Assembly (NCBI RefSeq): GCF_000419765.1
Contig: NZ_ATTQ01000020.1
Location: forward strand, 1 to 64,000
Direction of reading: 5' to 3'
DNA length: 64,000 nucleotides
DNA from: Rhizobium mongolense USDA 1844
GTDB taxonomy: Bacteria > Pseudomonadota > Alphaproteobacteria > Rhizobiales > Rhizobiaceae
The notes under the pieces were generated by a model. That model did not search any database, had not been told where the DNA came from, and saw only the letters and a list, made by a program, of their open reading frames with translations. Made by a program: the position numbers and the translations under genes. The number at the start of each line of letters is the position of its first letter. Positions within the stretch are counted from its first letter, which is position 1. Shown in pieces: positions 27,783 to 36,299 of the stretch.

Positions 27783-28547
27783 ATGAAGCTTTGGATATTC
27801 TCTGATCTTCACCTCGAATTCGATCCTACACCACTTCCTATTCCGGAGGCGGACGTAGCGATTTGCGCTGGTGATATCTCAACCGATGGAATCTTGCCGT
27901 CTATCGACTGGCTCTCCCACATAGGCAAACGGATGCCTGTGGTCTTTGTGGCGGGAAACCACGAGTTCTACTATTCAAGCGTCCAGGAAGACCTTGAGAG
28001 CGCAAGACGACAGCTCGGCGAGCGACCTTGGCAGAACGTCTACTTCCAAGAAAATTCCGCGGTAGCTATTCAAGGCGTGCGCTTTCTCGGAACAACCCTA
28101 TGGACTGATTACCGCCTCCTCGGGTCGCCCCAGCCGTCGATGGCACATGCCGAAGACACGATGACGGACTTCAAACGGATCAAATATCGGAAGTTCCCGT
28201 ATAAACGATTCCGTCCGATCGACGCCTTCAGAATGCATCGCGACGCCATCGCCTATCTAAAGACGACAAAGAATTCCGACTGGGACAAGACGGTCGTCGT
28301 AAGCCACCACGCTCCGTCAATGAAGTCGATCCCTGCGGTCTATCGCAACGATCCCGCGACGCCGCACTTCGCGTCCGACTTGGAGGCATTGATCCACGAA
28401 TTGCGTCCTGAACTTTGGGTTCACGGGCACATTCATGCCCGCGCTGACTACATGATCGGCGGCACCCGCGTTGTTTGTAATCCGCGTGGGTATCCGCAGG
28501 AAAACGGCGTCAGCCACTTCGACCCGGGGCTTGTCATCGATGTCTAG
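27783..28547 (+). CDS. Calcineurin-like metallophosphoesterase
   Basis: A 254-residue metallophosphoesterase with the full metal-binding motif set: SDLHLEF near the N-terminus (DxH), CAGDIS (GD), VAGNHEFYY (GNHE), SHHAPS, and the closing WVHGHIHAR (GHxH). It should hydrolyse a phosphodiester or phosphomonoester; the substrate is unknown. No signal peptide. Start is ATG 27783 after GTCGGAGGGCGA. The stop codon overlaps the start of the next gene (an AAA+ metalloprotease) by 8 bp, so the two are co-translated and probably act together. In a defence island, nucleotide or nucleic-acid cleavage is the natural guess. Confidence 0.85.
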   Translation: MKLWIFSDLHLEFDPTPLPIPEADVAICAGDISTDGILPSIDWLSHIGKRMPVVFVAGNHEFYYSSVQEDLESARRQLGERPWQNVYFQENSAVAIQGVRFLGTTLWTDYRLLGSPQPSMAHAEDTMTDFKRIKYRKFPYKRFRPIDAFRMHRDAIAYLKTTKNSDWDKTVVVSHHAPSMKSIPAVYRNDPATPHFASDLEALIHELRPELWVHGHIHARADYMIGGTRVVCNPRGYPQENGVSHFDPGLVIDV

Positions 28548-30495
28548 GACTTATCGGCCATTCAGGCTCGCGAGATTTCGATCCCTTACCCGTGATGAGT
28601 ACTTCCTACCTGCGACAGAACTGACGACGGAAACATTCTCCTTGCCATTGCTGGTCGCCTTCTTTGCGGTGGCTCGGGCGATGCGGCCTCTCAAACGCAC
28701 CTCAAGCCAGCGCGTTACTGTTCTCATCGTTCCCGCTGCACAGATGGACGTCTTCGTCCGTGCGGCGAGGTCCTTCTTTTCTAACGACAGCAAGTCGCGT
28801 TACGGGTTCTGCGTTTTGGAGAAGTCGGAGAACACCAAAAATGCGCTTGCTCACCTAAGCGACTTTCCCACCAGAGATTTTCTCTTCATCCACTCTGATG
28901 AAATGCTTACTTCGTTCCCGGAAATCCATGTGGTCGGGGACTTTTTCCAGAGAATTTTGATTCCGACCCAAAGTCACTACCGAAGCGCCATCAGGGCGCT
29001 CTACGGGATCGAGCCGGGCGAATACGAGCTTGCCCTTGTGGCCCAAACCCCCTGGGACCTACTCGACCGGGTTTTCAGACCTGGTCGCAGCTACCACCTT
29101 GCCATTGACAAGCTTAGGCGTTTCGCGAGCGAAATCGGATCGGTAGCAGCGCCATCAGCGGCGGCGAAAGACCACAAGAGCGGTGTCGCAAAGCTTGCCG
29201 ACTTGCAGGGCTACGGTGCCGCAAAGACTTGGGGACTCGAGCTGGCCCGCGATCTGAAAGACTTCGGGGCTGGCAGAGTTGGATGGTCAGACATCGAGAG
29301 TGGTGCGACGATTTCTGGACTGCCCGGGACTGGCAAGACGACCTTCGTGCGGGCATTAGCTCTCGAGGCGGAAGTTCATCTCGTTGAAACTAGCGCTGCG
29401 CAATGGCAGTCCATGGGATACCTGAACGATTTGCTCAAAGCTATGCGTGACGCCTTCGCGGAAGCGGCAGAAAAGGCTCCCTCCATTCTGTTCATAGATG
29501 AGATCGACTCCTTCGGGTCTCGTAGCAAGCGTGAATCCGACAACGCCCGATACATGCGCATCGCGATCAACGGACTTCTGGAATGCCTCGATCCCCGGAG
29601 AAGGGAGGGCGTGGTCGTCATCGGGGCAACCAACGAATGGGATGCGCTTGATCCGGCGATCGTCCGATCGGGGCGCTTAGGGCGAAGGTTGGAGATACCC
29701 CTGCCAAGTGCGGAGGATCGGATCGCGATTCTGATACAGATCGCGGACATAGTGCCGACAATCGATGAGGAGGTGGTCTTCTCCGATCTCACTGATGGAA
29801 TGACGGGCGCTGATATCGAGGAGGTGGTTCGCAAGGCAAGGCGGAAAGCGCGCATCTCCAGCACCCGCTTCACGGTGAGGACGGTGTTATCTTGCTTTCC
29901 CCCGATAGTTGTCCTCAGCGAGGCATATCGCCGTTGCGTCGCGGTGCACGAAGCCGGTCATGCTCTGGTCGCTGCGGTTTTGGGCTGTGCAAAAGTAAAA
30001 TCGGTTTCAGTCCGCAAACATATGCCGGCGGGAGGAAGCGCAAGCCTCGGGGTCACCAGCTACGAGTTTTCAGCGCTGGAGCGAAGAACTCGCGATTTCC
30101 ACCTCGGCAACATCGCCACGCTCCTTGGAGGTATGGCAGCCGAACGTGTCGTGTACGGCGATCATGCCGACGGTTCAGGCGGCACGCCAAGCTCTGATCT
30201 CGCTGAAGCGACCGACATCGCAACTTCCCTGGTGGCCAGCCATGGCATGGGAAGTAGCCTAATTGTCGATCCGGTAGCCGCATTCGGAAACTATCCCGGC
30301 ATGAGAAATCAAAAACCATATCTGCTCAAGGAGATCGACGACATTCTCACGCAGCAATTGAAACGTGGCGAAGTTATCGTGTTGGAGAACCGGGCAGCAC
30401 TGGACGCGATGGTCGAGGCTCTCCTCGCGAAGGGCGAGCTTTCGGGGGATGAAGTAGCCACCCTCGTTACGGATGGGATGCCGAGCCATCTGTGA
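28540..30495 (+). CDS. FtsH-like AAA+ ATPase with M41 metalloprotease domain
   Basis: A 651-residue fusion. The N-terminal about 220 residues are unlike FtsH and have at most one weak hydrophobic stretch. The AAA+ domain has Walker A GLPGTGKTT near 261-269, Walker B ILFIDEIDSFG, and an arginine-finger region (PAIVRSGRLGRRLEIPLP). A peptidase M41 domain follows, with the zinc motif HEAGH at about 470-474 and the third-ligand region SSDLAEAT. FtsH normally has two N-terminal membrane helices; these are missing, so this is a soluble ATP-dependent protease with a new sensor or adaptor domain. Start at 28540 overlaps the metallophosphoesterase stop. Confidence 0.85.
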   Translation: MSRTYRPFRLARFRSLTRDEYFLPATELTTETFSLPLLVAFFAVARAMRPLKRTSSQRVTVLIVPAAQMDVFVRAARSFFSNDSKSRYGFCVLEKSENTKNALAHLSDFPTRDFLFIHSDEMLTSFPEIHVVGDFFQRILIPTQSHYRSAIRALYGIEPGEYELALVAQTPWDLLDRVFRPGRSYHLAIDKLRRFASEIGSVAAPSAAAKDHKSGVAKLADLQGYGAAKTWGLELARDLKDFGAGRVGWSDIESGATISGLPGTGKTTFVRALALEAEVHLVETSAAQWQSMGYLNDLLKAMRDAFAEAAEKAPSILFIDEIDSFGSRSKRESDNARYMRIAINGLLECLDPRRREGVVVIGATNEWDALDPAIVRSGRLGRRLEIPLPSAEDRIAILIQIADIVPTIDEEVVFSDLTDGMTGADIEEVVRKARRKARISSTRFTVRTVLSCFPPIVVLSEAYRRCVAVHEAGHALVAAVLGCAKVKSVSVRKHMPAGGSASLGVTSYEFSALERRTRDFHLGNIATLLGGMAAERVVYGDHADGSGGTPSSDLAEATDIATSLVASHGMGSSLIVDPVAAFGNYPGMRNQKPYLLKEIDDILTQQLKRGEVIVLENRAALDAMVEALLAKGELSGDEVATLVTDGMPSHL

Positions 30496-30618
30496 TCATC
30501 CCACTTTCGCGGTCCACCGGAAGCATCCCCGAGCTGAAGAGAAGCGAAAGTTCTGGAAGCGCACTGAAGTGGGCAGCATGCAAATGAGCGCTCGCAAGAG
30601 CCCTGATCCGGGTTCGGA

Positions 30619-31485
30619 TCATTTCCACGATGGCTTAGTCCCCCGCTTTTTCATCTGAAACGTTGCCTCGTTAGCTTTGATGAAGTCGCGAAAAGCGGTC
30701 TTGGTCCTTTCGGCGGGAAGATCGAGGTTGAGAGCCTTCGCAATATCGTATGCGTACCTGAACTGATCCCGAGTGGGCTCTACTTCGTTCGGCAGTTCTG
30801 CATTCCGGATTTGGATCAAATCTTTCAGAGAAGTCTTCTTTTGTATATTGAGCACCGATGGCCTCACATACAGCTCCTCGGCATACTCCGTCAGCAGACC
30901 GTCTGTGGAGTCGTCATCCGAGACCAAAAGCGGGAAATAATCGTCGGAGGTTGAGCCGTATGATTTTGACTGCAACTTAATCGACGGCCAATCGTCAAAG
31001 TATCTGACTTCGGGTATGTCCGCCAACTCGTACGCGGCCATCGTGGATGGAAAGAAGAGGCGACCGTATGAGTTGAATATCTTATCGACGCGGAACCAGT
31101 ATGTTTCCCCTTTAGTCGAATTTTTTGTGTTTATTATGCAAATCCACGTCGGTATATTTGAAACATTCTGGAAATTTTGCAGATGTATTATCTCGCTCCA
31201 TGAGATATCAATCCACGAAAACTTATCTTCAAATGAATATTCTTCGTCGTTTGGAAGTAATACATCAAATTTCGCCACGCGGTGCTTCAGCTCGTAGTCT
31301 TTGACGTCTATCGCAATCGAACCGAATCCATCCAGGAAAGCGAGCAGGTCTGGTCGATGCAGGGGGCGACCTGGATCAGAACGTTTAACACCATCAGCGT
31401 GGTGATAGTTTTCTTGGTCGACGTAAATCCAATGACACCTTTGACGTGTGAGCCAATCAGCGACTAGGCCTTCCGAATAATTCAT
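30619..31485 (-). CDS. PD-(D/E)XK nuclease-like protein
   Basis: A 288-residue protein of no named family that I recognise. The N-terminal third has a PD-(D/E)XK nuclease pattern: RPDLLAFLDGFGSIAIDVKD, with the Pro-Asp at 45-46 and Asp-Val-Lys at 60-62, after the helix YSEGLVADWLTRQRC (a typical first helix). The C-terminal part is helical (TRDQFRYAYDIAKALNLDLP). It may be a stand-alone restriction-type or anti-phage nuclease. Start chosen at ATG 31485; the frame opens at 31512. AT content is higher than in the core genome, which fits horizontal transfer. Confidence 0.55.
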   Translation of the reverse strand: MNYSEGLVADWLTRQRCHWIYVDQENYHHADGVKRSDPGRPLHRPDLLAFLDGFGSIAIDVKDYELKHRVAKFDVLLPNDEEYSFEDKFSWIDISWSEIIHLQNFQNVSNIPTWICIINTKNSTKGETYWFRVDKIFNSYGRLFFPSTMAAYELADIPEVRYFDDWPSIKLQSKSYGSTSDDYFPLLVSDDDSTDGLLTEYAEELYVRPSVLNIQKKTSLKDLIQIRNAELPNEVEPTRDQFRYAYDIAKALNLDLPAERTKTAFRDFIKANEATFQMKKRGTKPSWK

Positions 31486-31560
31486 CTGCGTCTCGCGAGT
31501 TTGCCTTAACACGCGTCAATGACAGATGGCCGTTAAAGTGAAGTAAGGCGACAACGTCAA

Positions 31561-31749
31561 ATGCCAATCGATTATTGCGGCGGCGGCGTGCGAAACCAAA
31601 TCAACGTTTCGCAGGAGCGCTGCCTACGACGGCAGACGAAAGAATTTGTCTGGGTACAGCCAACGCTAATCGCGGAAATCGAACGCCGCGCTTGGACGCA
31701 CGATGAAAAGCTTCGGCACGCCTCCTACAAAGGTCTTCGCGACCTTTAG
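31561..31749 (+). pseudogene. ligD: LigD (ATP-dependent DNA ligase) C-terminal remnant
   Basis: The last about 35 residues (EFVWVQPTLIAEIERRAWTHDEKLRHASYKGLRDL) match the C-terminal end of the ligase module of bacterial NHEJ LigD proteins, where a (V/W)RPxLVAE(I/V)E...LRH(A/P)S(F/Y)KGLRED motif is conserved. The upstream residues do not resemble ligase, and the rest of the gene is missing. It is a scar of an earlier insertion or deletion. Confidence 0.65.
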
Positions 31750-31819
31750 GACAACGCGGCAGTCTTTCAGGTGAAATAGGAGCGCGACTAATTGTCGGCT
31801 CGACCCTTTTTACGCGATG

Positions 31820-32122
31820 CTAGATTCCCGCCTTCCGCATCATCTCCTCAAGGGCTTGGCCATACGACAGGCCATTCTCATTGCAGTAGATTTTGAGGCG
31901 ATTGATTACGGATATAGGTGCCCGGATATATGCGGTGTCCGTAGGTTCAGCCAGCTTACGTACTCGGGACAGACGCTCCACGGGTTCGCGGCTGACGAAA
32001 CCAGCCTTTTCAGCGATGGAATCGGCTGAGATTGGAGGTTCATCCTCGACTGCTGTGGGTCGCGGCTCGAACCCTGATAAATCGAGTTTCGTTTTACCGA
32101 AGCCTAGGTCTTTGTTCGCCAT
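31820..32122 (-). CDS. Small partner of ParA-like ATPase
   Basis: A 100-residue basic protein whose ATG overlaps the stop of the ParA-like gene by one base (TAATG arrangement), so the two are translationally coupled. The C-terminal 40 residues (TDTAYIRAPISVINRLKIYCNENGLSYGQALEEMMRKAGI) look like a ribbon-helix-helix or short helical DNA-binding module, as in small centromere-binding partners of ParA. The N-terminal half is polar and probably disordered. Confidence 0.6.
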   Translation of the reverse strand: MANKDLGFGKTKLDLSGFEPRPTAVEDEPPISADSIAEKAGFVSREPVERLSRVRKLAEPTDTAYIRAPISVINRLKIYCNENGLSYGQALEEMMRKAGI

Positions 32123-32805
32123 TACGCCGCCTCCTTGGCCATTGACTGCCGGAGAAGCTCAAGAACCTCGGCCGTGATATGGATTGCGTTTTCGATAGCT
32201 CCCGACAGTCCATTCACCGACGACGGGTTGAGTTCGTAGAGACTGACCCTCTCCATGAACATGGCGTTGTACGCTTCCCGCCGATAGAGGTGGGCCTGCA
32301 AGACGGGAACGCGATTGTTCCGTAACTGGTCTGCGATCTCGCGTTCAATTCGGCGGGTAAATGGCGGTGGATTGGTCCGGTTGAAGACCAGCGAGAAATT
32401 GAACTTCTTGCCGGTGTCTTCCTCGTTTTCCTTGATTAGGCCAACCGCGCGCGCCGCCTGCTTAGCGTCCAGCGCTGTCCCTGCCAATGGAATGAGGGTC
32501 AGATCGCTCCTGATGATCGCACGAGACGCTAGACGACTTGCCGTGCCCTCAAGGTCCACGAACACGAACTGAGCTTCTGACGCAGCGGCGTTGATCTTGT
32601 CCCTGATGGTCGTCTCGGTGACATCGCTGATTACCTTGATCGGAAGGCGACTATTGCCCGACCGCCAATCCGAGATCGGTTTGTTGGGATCGGCATCAAT
32701 GATCGTCACGGACGCACCCTGCTCAGAAAGGGTCGTCGCCAGCGTGAGTATCGTAGTGGACTTCCCAGCGCCGCCCTTTGGATTTGCAGCACAAACAACT
32801 GGCAT
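32122..32805 (-). CDS. ParA/VirC1-like P-loop ATPase
   Basis: A 227-residue ParA-family ATPase. The deviant Walker A motif KGGAGKSTT is at residues 10-18, followed by DADPN and a Walker B-like VFVDLEG. Closest in style to the ParA/VirC1 proteins of rhizobial plasmids and integrative elements, which partition DNA or position relaxosomes. Start is ATG 32805 (MPVVCAANPKGG) after AAGGG; the frame opens upstream at 32853. It is coupled to a small downstream partner, and a palindrome-rich region lies directly upstream. It may stabilise the island after excision. Confidence 0.85.
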   Translation of the reverse strand: MPVVCAANPKGGAGKSTTILTLATTLSEQGASVTIIDADPNKPISDWRSGNSRLPIKVISDVTETTIRDKINAAASEAQFVFVDLEGTASRLASRAIIRSDLTLIPLAGTALDAKQAARAVGLIKENEEDTGKKFNFSLVFNRTNPPPFTRRIEREIADQLRNNRVPVLQAHLYRREAYNAMFMERVSLYELNPSSVNGLSGAIENAIHITAEVLELLRQSMAKEAA

Positions 32806-32893
32806 CGAGAAACCCTTTCCGTTGAAGCTCCTATTACCGCTATCAGAAAGCATGCCAAATGCAATCTACAAGCTAGCTGAATGCTATGGAAAT

Positions 32894-32962
32894 GCTTGCT
32901 GCTAGCAAGCTTATCGCATATTGCAATCTGACATGATTGCAAGCTGATAGCAGCATGATTGC
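32894..32962. promoter_or_regulatory. Palindrome cluster upstream of ParA-like gene (possible partition site)
   Basis: Three elements lie in 70 bp: palindrome GCTTGCT-GCT-AGCAAGC (32894-32910), GCAATC-N6-GATTGC (32923-32940), and a direct repeat ATGATTGC (32933-32940 and 32955-32962). GCAATC also occurs at 32861. Such clustering ahead of a parA-type gene suggests a centromere or autoregulatory operator. It abuts the truncated CapV remnant. Confidence 0.5.
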
Positions 32963-33351
32963 TTGGATGTAACGGCCAGAAAATCCTCGCTGCGGACGGC
33001 GAGTTCTGTGCGAACAATCCCACGCTCTACGCGATCGCGGACGCTACTGAAGCCTTCGGCGTTGCTCGGTCAGACATCCGCGTCGTCAGCGTCGGCGTCG
33101 GAGAGTACCCCGCACCCGGACGCTACACCAGCCTTGCCCATTGGGTGGGATACCTCTTCACCGTCCGTCTGCTGCAGAAGGTCTTGGAGATCAATACCAA
33201 GTCGATGCATCAACTTCGGAATGTGCTGTTCAAGGACGTCCCAACCGTCAGAACCAGCAAAACGTACAGCGAGCCGGATATGGCTGCCGACCTCTTCGAG
33301 TCAGACCTCGATAAGCTCGAATACGAAACTGATCTGAAAGCGTTCTTATGA
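32959..33351 (+). pseudogene. capV: CBASS CapV-like patatin phospholipase, C-terminal remnant
   Basis: About 130 residues resembling the C-terminal part of patatin-like CBASS effectors: ILAADGEFCANNPTLYAIADA (the Asp-Gly catalytic-dyad region, with the usual DGG changed to DGE), then VVSVGVGEYP. The N-terminal part with the oxyanion loop and GxSxG nucleophile is missing; the palindrome region of the ParA gene now occupies that position. The stop overlaps the start region of the following CD-NTase remnant, the usual CBASS gene order. Non-functional. Confidence 0.75.
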
Positions 33352-33359
33352 GGGACAAG

Positions 33360-34253
33360 ATGGCGATTCCGGAGCGTCAACTAGATACATGGTCAAGTCA
33401 GCCCTCGTCCGGTCCATCACGGGACACGTACGGGGCGGTAAGGGAGGTTCTGGACGATCGCGCGTCGCCCTTCGCCTGTAAGCGCCGGGATATCTTCCTG
33501 CAGGATTCCTACGGAAACGACACCAATGTCGCCAACGACAGCGATGTTGACGTTGTCTCGCTAACGACCCCGCGTCTTTCTACCACGACGCCAGCACCCT
33601 TCCACCGGACCAATACGCTGCATTCGGCCGCACTTACGGTGGAGCGGCGGGCTACACCTATCAACACTATAAGGCCGATGTGACCGCTTGGCTGGTCGCA
33701 AACTACGGGCCGGGAGTAGTGCCCGGGAAGAAGGCGATCTTCATCCCGGCTGGAAAAAACAGGCGGGACTGCGATGTACTGCCCGCGATGGAGTACCGCT
33801 ACTATTATCGCTTCGGCACTATCACAGATCAGTCCTACGCAAGCGGCATATGCTTCTTCATGCCCGACGGAACCCAGATCGTAAACTTTCCAAAGCAGCA
33901 TTCAGAGAACTGCACAGTCAAGCACCAGCAAACCAAGACATGGTTCAAGCACACGGTGCGTTGCTACAAGAACATGCGAAATTACATGATCGACGGGCCT
34001 GCTTCAGGAGGGGATGGCTCCGTCGTATTTCATCGAAGGTATGCTCTACAACGCACCCAACGACATGTTCGGAACGAACTTCCAAGACACGATCGTTGAG
34101 ACCTTCAATTTCCTTGCCGAGGCTGACCGATCGCAATTCAAGTGCGCGAATGGCATACACCCGCTGATCGGTGACTCCCCGGTAACCTGGCGCGCGGCAA
34201 ATTGCCAAGCATACCTGGCTGCCGTGAAGAAGCTATGGCAAGGGTGGTCGTAG
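33360..34253 (+). pseudogene. CBASS CD-NTase with two frameshifts
   Basis: A nucleotidyltransferase-like reading in three pieces. Piece 1 (from ATG 33360, MAIPERQLDTW) ends with FLQDSYGNDTNVANDSDVDVV, the catalytic GS...DxD motif, with the Gly of GS replaced by Asp. At about 33560-33590 the reading moves to another frame (SFYHDASTLPPDQYAAFG... AGKNRRDCDVLPAMEYRYYY... FMPDGTQIVNFPKQH). Near 34005-34015 it returns to the first frame (APSYFIEGMLYNAPNDMF... to the TAG at 34253). The two shifts compensate but leave a long wrong-frame stretch. Together with the CapV fragment this is a dead type I-like CBASS operon; Cap2/Cap3 genes are absent. Confidence 0.78.
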
Positions 34254-34281
34254 TCGTTTCGAAATCACCACTACCTCGCGG

Positions 34282-35172
34282 TTACAGGTCACGTAACCTT
34301 GCGAATTGTACGAGGTGAGGCGGGACTCCGAACTGGGCAAAGTTCCTCCGCTCATTGGCAGCGTCAATGTAGTAGCTTACGGTCCAACGCGTCGTGTGCG
34401 GATTGATATATTCGAGGATTTCAAAAAGATAAGGCGCATCGACCTCCGCCAGTGAATGTCCAAGCACGCTGATCTCGGATACCTCGGCCAAGTCGTTGAA
34501 GAACGCCTGATACTGATCGATAATCCGATCTGTAGGCTTGAATGTCTCGGCGAAGTAGTCGTCTATCAGTCTATAACCTCCTGCAATCCTCACGTCCGTA
34601 TCCTCGTCGATCTGGGTCGCCAACAGTTCAGTAGCCTGCAGCTGCCAACCGTGGCCCAGGATAATCTGTGAGTTGGCCTCGGAAGACCGGCCATGGATGT
34701 GAATGATGTTCGCATCGGGCACTCGATAGAGGCTCTGGAGCGTCGGGGTGTAGTTGAATGACAAGAAACGAGCGCTCGGGTCGATGCATCGAACGGGCAC
34801 GAAACTGCCCGGCAGCGGCATCGGCAACAATCGAATCCATTCGGCAAACCGGGATCGTAACCTGCTAGACAGACCTTCAACGATCTGCTCGATCTCGTAT
34901 TCGAAGTCGTGGTGCCCTGAGTCGCTCCAGTCGTCGTCACCATAAGAGGCCAGAAAATTCATTGCATATTCGATCACGTTTTCGGAATCGAACGACCCCA
35001 GCCGCTCCTCGAAGCAACTCCAGAAATCCTCGTCAACATAGAGGTATTCACGGATAAAGCGGCTGACGGTGGGATCGACGACTTCGAGATACCGGCCGAA
35101 ATCGGAGTAGCTTGAGGGAATGCCGTGCGCCAGGTCGAAGCCATTCCCGATTATGAACAATCGTCGTCCCAT
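34282..35172 (-). CDS. AbiH-family abortive infection protein
   Basis: A 296-residue protein with the AbiH features: N-terminal GNGFDLAHG nucleotide-binding-like motif (residues 9-17), FLSFNYTPTLQSLY, IIHIHG, IILGHGW, and a late VLGHSLAEVDAPYLFEIL. AbiH was first described in Lactococcus as a phage abortive-infection protein; its mechanism is not settled. Single gene, transcribed opposite to its neighbours, in the middle of the defence island. Start is ATG 35172. Confidence 0.85.
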   Translation of the reverse strand: MGRRLFIIGNGFDLAHGIPSSYSDFGRYLEVVDPTVSRFIREYLYVDEDFWSCFEERLGSFDSENVIEYAMNFLASYGDDDWSDSGHHDFEYEIEQIVEGLSSRLRSRFAEWIRLLPMPLPGSFVPVRCIDPSARFLSFNYTPTLQSLYRVPDANIIHIHGRSSEANSQIILGHGWQLQATELLATQIDEDTDVRIAGGYRLIDDYFAETFKPTDRIIDQYQAFFNDLAEVSEISVLGHSLAEVDAPYLFEILEYINPHTTRWTVSYYIDAANERRNFAQFGVPPHLVQFARLRDL

Positions 35173-35497
35173 TTGCCCTCCGCCATATCGGCACAGCCTA
35201 CCTCTGCGGGCGTAAGGAGGTCAAAGGACACAGAATCGCATCGTGATGCCAACTAACAGATAAAAAGGCGGGTCTAGGACAGGCTTTTCGATGTTCTCCT
35301 TGCTGTTGATCAGATGCAACGTCGATACCAGTTTCGGCGTCAACCTAGCAAGACAATGGTGTCAGATTGCCGAAGATCGTTGATGGGCAATCGATGACAG
35401 TCCTGCGGTGTTCGCCGAGCAACCGAACATTTACCCTTGTGTCGATAGATACCGCTGCTGGTAGAGATGACGAGCAAGCGTACTCTACGTTCGATCA
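35173..35497. other. Intergenic, no gene seen
   Basis: About 325 bp between the divergent AbiH and HNH genes; contains both promoters. A plus-strand frame from 35367 runs into the HNH gene in a different phase and is not protein-like. No repeat or hairpin of note was found. Confidence 0.4.
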
Positions 35498-36256
35498 ATG
35501 GGGCGACCGGTGTCAGAGTGGAACGAGAATAAGTGGATGCGTGAAGCGATTTGGCTCGCGCACAATCAAGCTTGCTTCTACTGCAAGCGCCCTATCCAGT
35601 TCGAAGAGGTGGAAATCGATCATTTCATTAAGCGATCTATGTCTGCCGAGGAATTTGCCGAACTGGTTGCCGAAGGTGCGATCAAGACGGACTTTAATCT
35701 CGAATCTCTCGAGAATCTTGTTCCCGCATGCCCCCCGCACAACCGTGATAAGGGCGACCTAAGCCTCGACCCCGACTATGTCGCTATAAGGATGCCAAGG
35801 ATCGCACGAGCGGCAAACAAGGCGCGGCTGGAACTGGATAAATCCCGCAACCATTGGAATATGGAACGCATCTGCCGCGAAATATTCAAGGCCGAAGAAT
35901 CTGGGAATTTCTCGTTGGATGACGTTGTTGCGCGATCGCGCGCCCAACGCGAACGCTCGCGTATATATGAGCTGCCCGCCCTTCCGGAGTTGATAGACTC
36001 CTCCAAACCTCCGCGCCCCGAAATCCTGATTACGAGCAGGGCATCGATCGCGCTCCGCCAAGAACGGATTGCGGTATCGGATTTGGCAAAACGGATCGTG
36101 CGCCGTCACGAAGATGCACGCGTCGTTGTTGTCGATGGTATGCGTTTGATCCAATTCCGGCTCCCAGGTCAGTTGCGTATACTGGTGCAAGCCCGAGACG
36201 ACGTAATGATCATTCACGACGTTATAACCAAGCGTTCGCGATGGAATGATCGCTAG
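35498..36256 (+). CDS. HNH endonuclease
   Basis: A 252-residue HNH nuclease with a zinc-type core: C26-F-Y-C29, the His motif EIDHF (D41-H42), and NLVPACPPHNRDKGD with C78, H81 and N82. The C-terminal 100 residues form an additional domain (ILITSRASIALRQERIAVSDLAKRIVRRHEDARVVVVDGMRLIQFRLPGQLRI) of unknown role. Resembles stand-alone HNH proteins of defence islands. It is 43 bp ahead of an uncharacterised gene on the same strand, and the two may form an operon. Confidence 0.85.
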   Translation: MGRPVSEWNENKWMREAIWLAHNQACFYCKRPIQFEEVEIDHFIKRSMSAEEFAELVAEGAIKTDFNLESLENLVPACPPHNRDKGDLSLDPDYVAIRMPRIARAANKARLELDKSRNHWNMERICREIFKAEESGNFSLDDVVARSRAQRERSRIYELPALPELIDSSKPPRPEILITSRASIALRQERIAVSDLAKRIVRRHEDARVVVVDGMRLIQFRLPGQLRILVQARDDVMIIHDVITKRSRWNDR

Positions 36257-36299
36257 CGAGTGACTGGCGAACCCTGCAGCTACCGACACGGTGCTTTAA

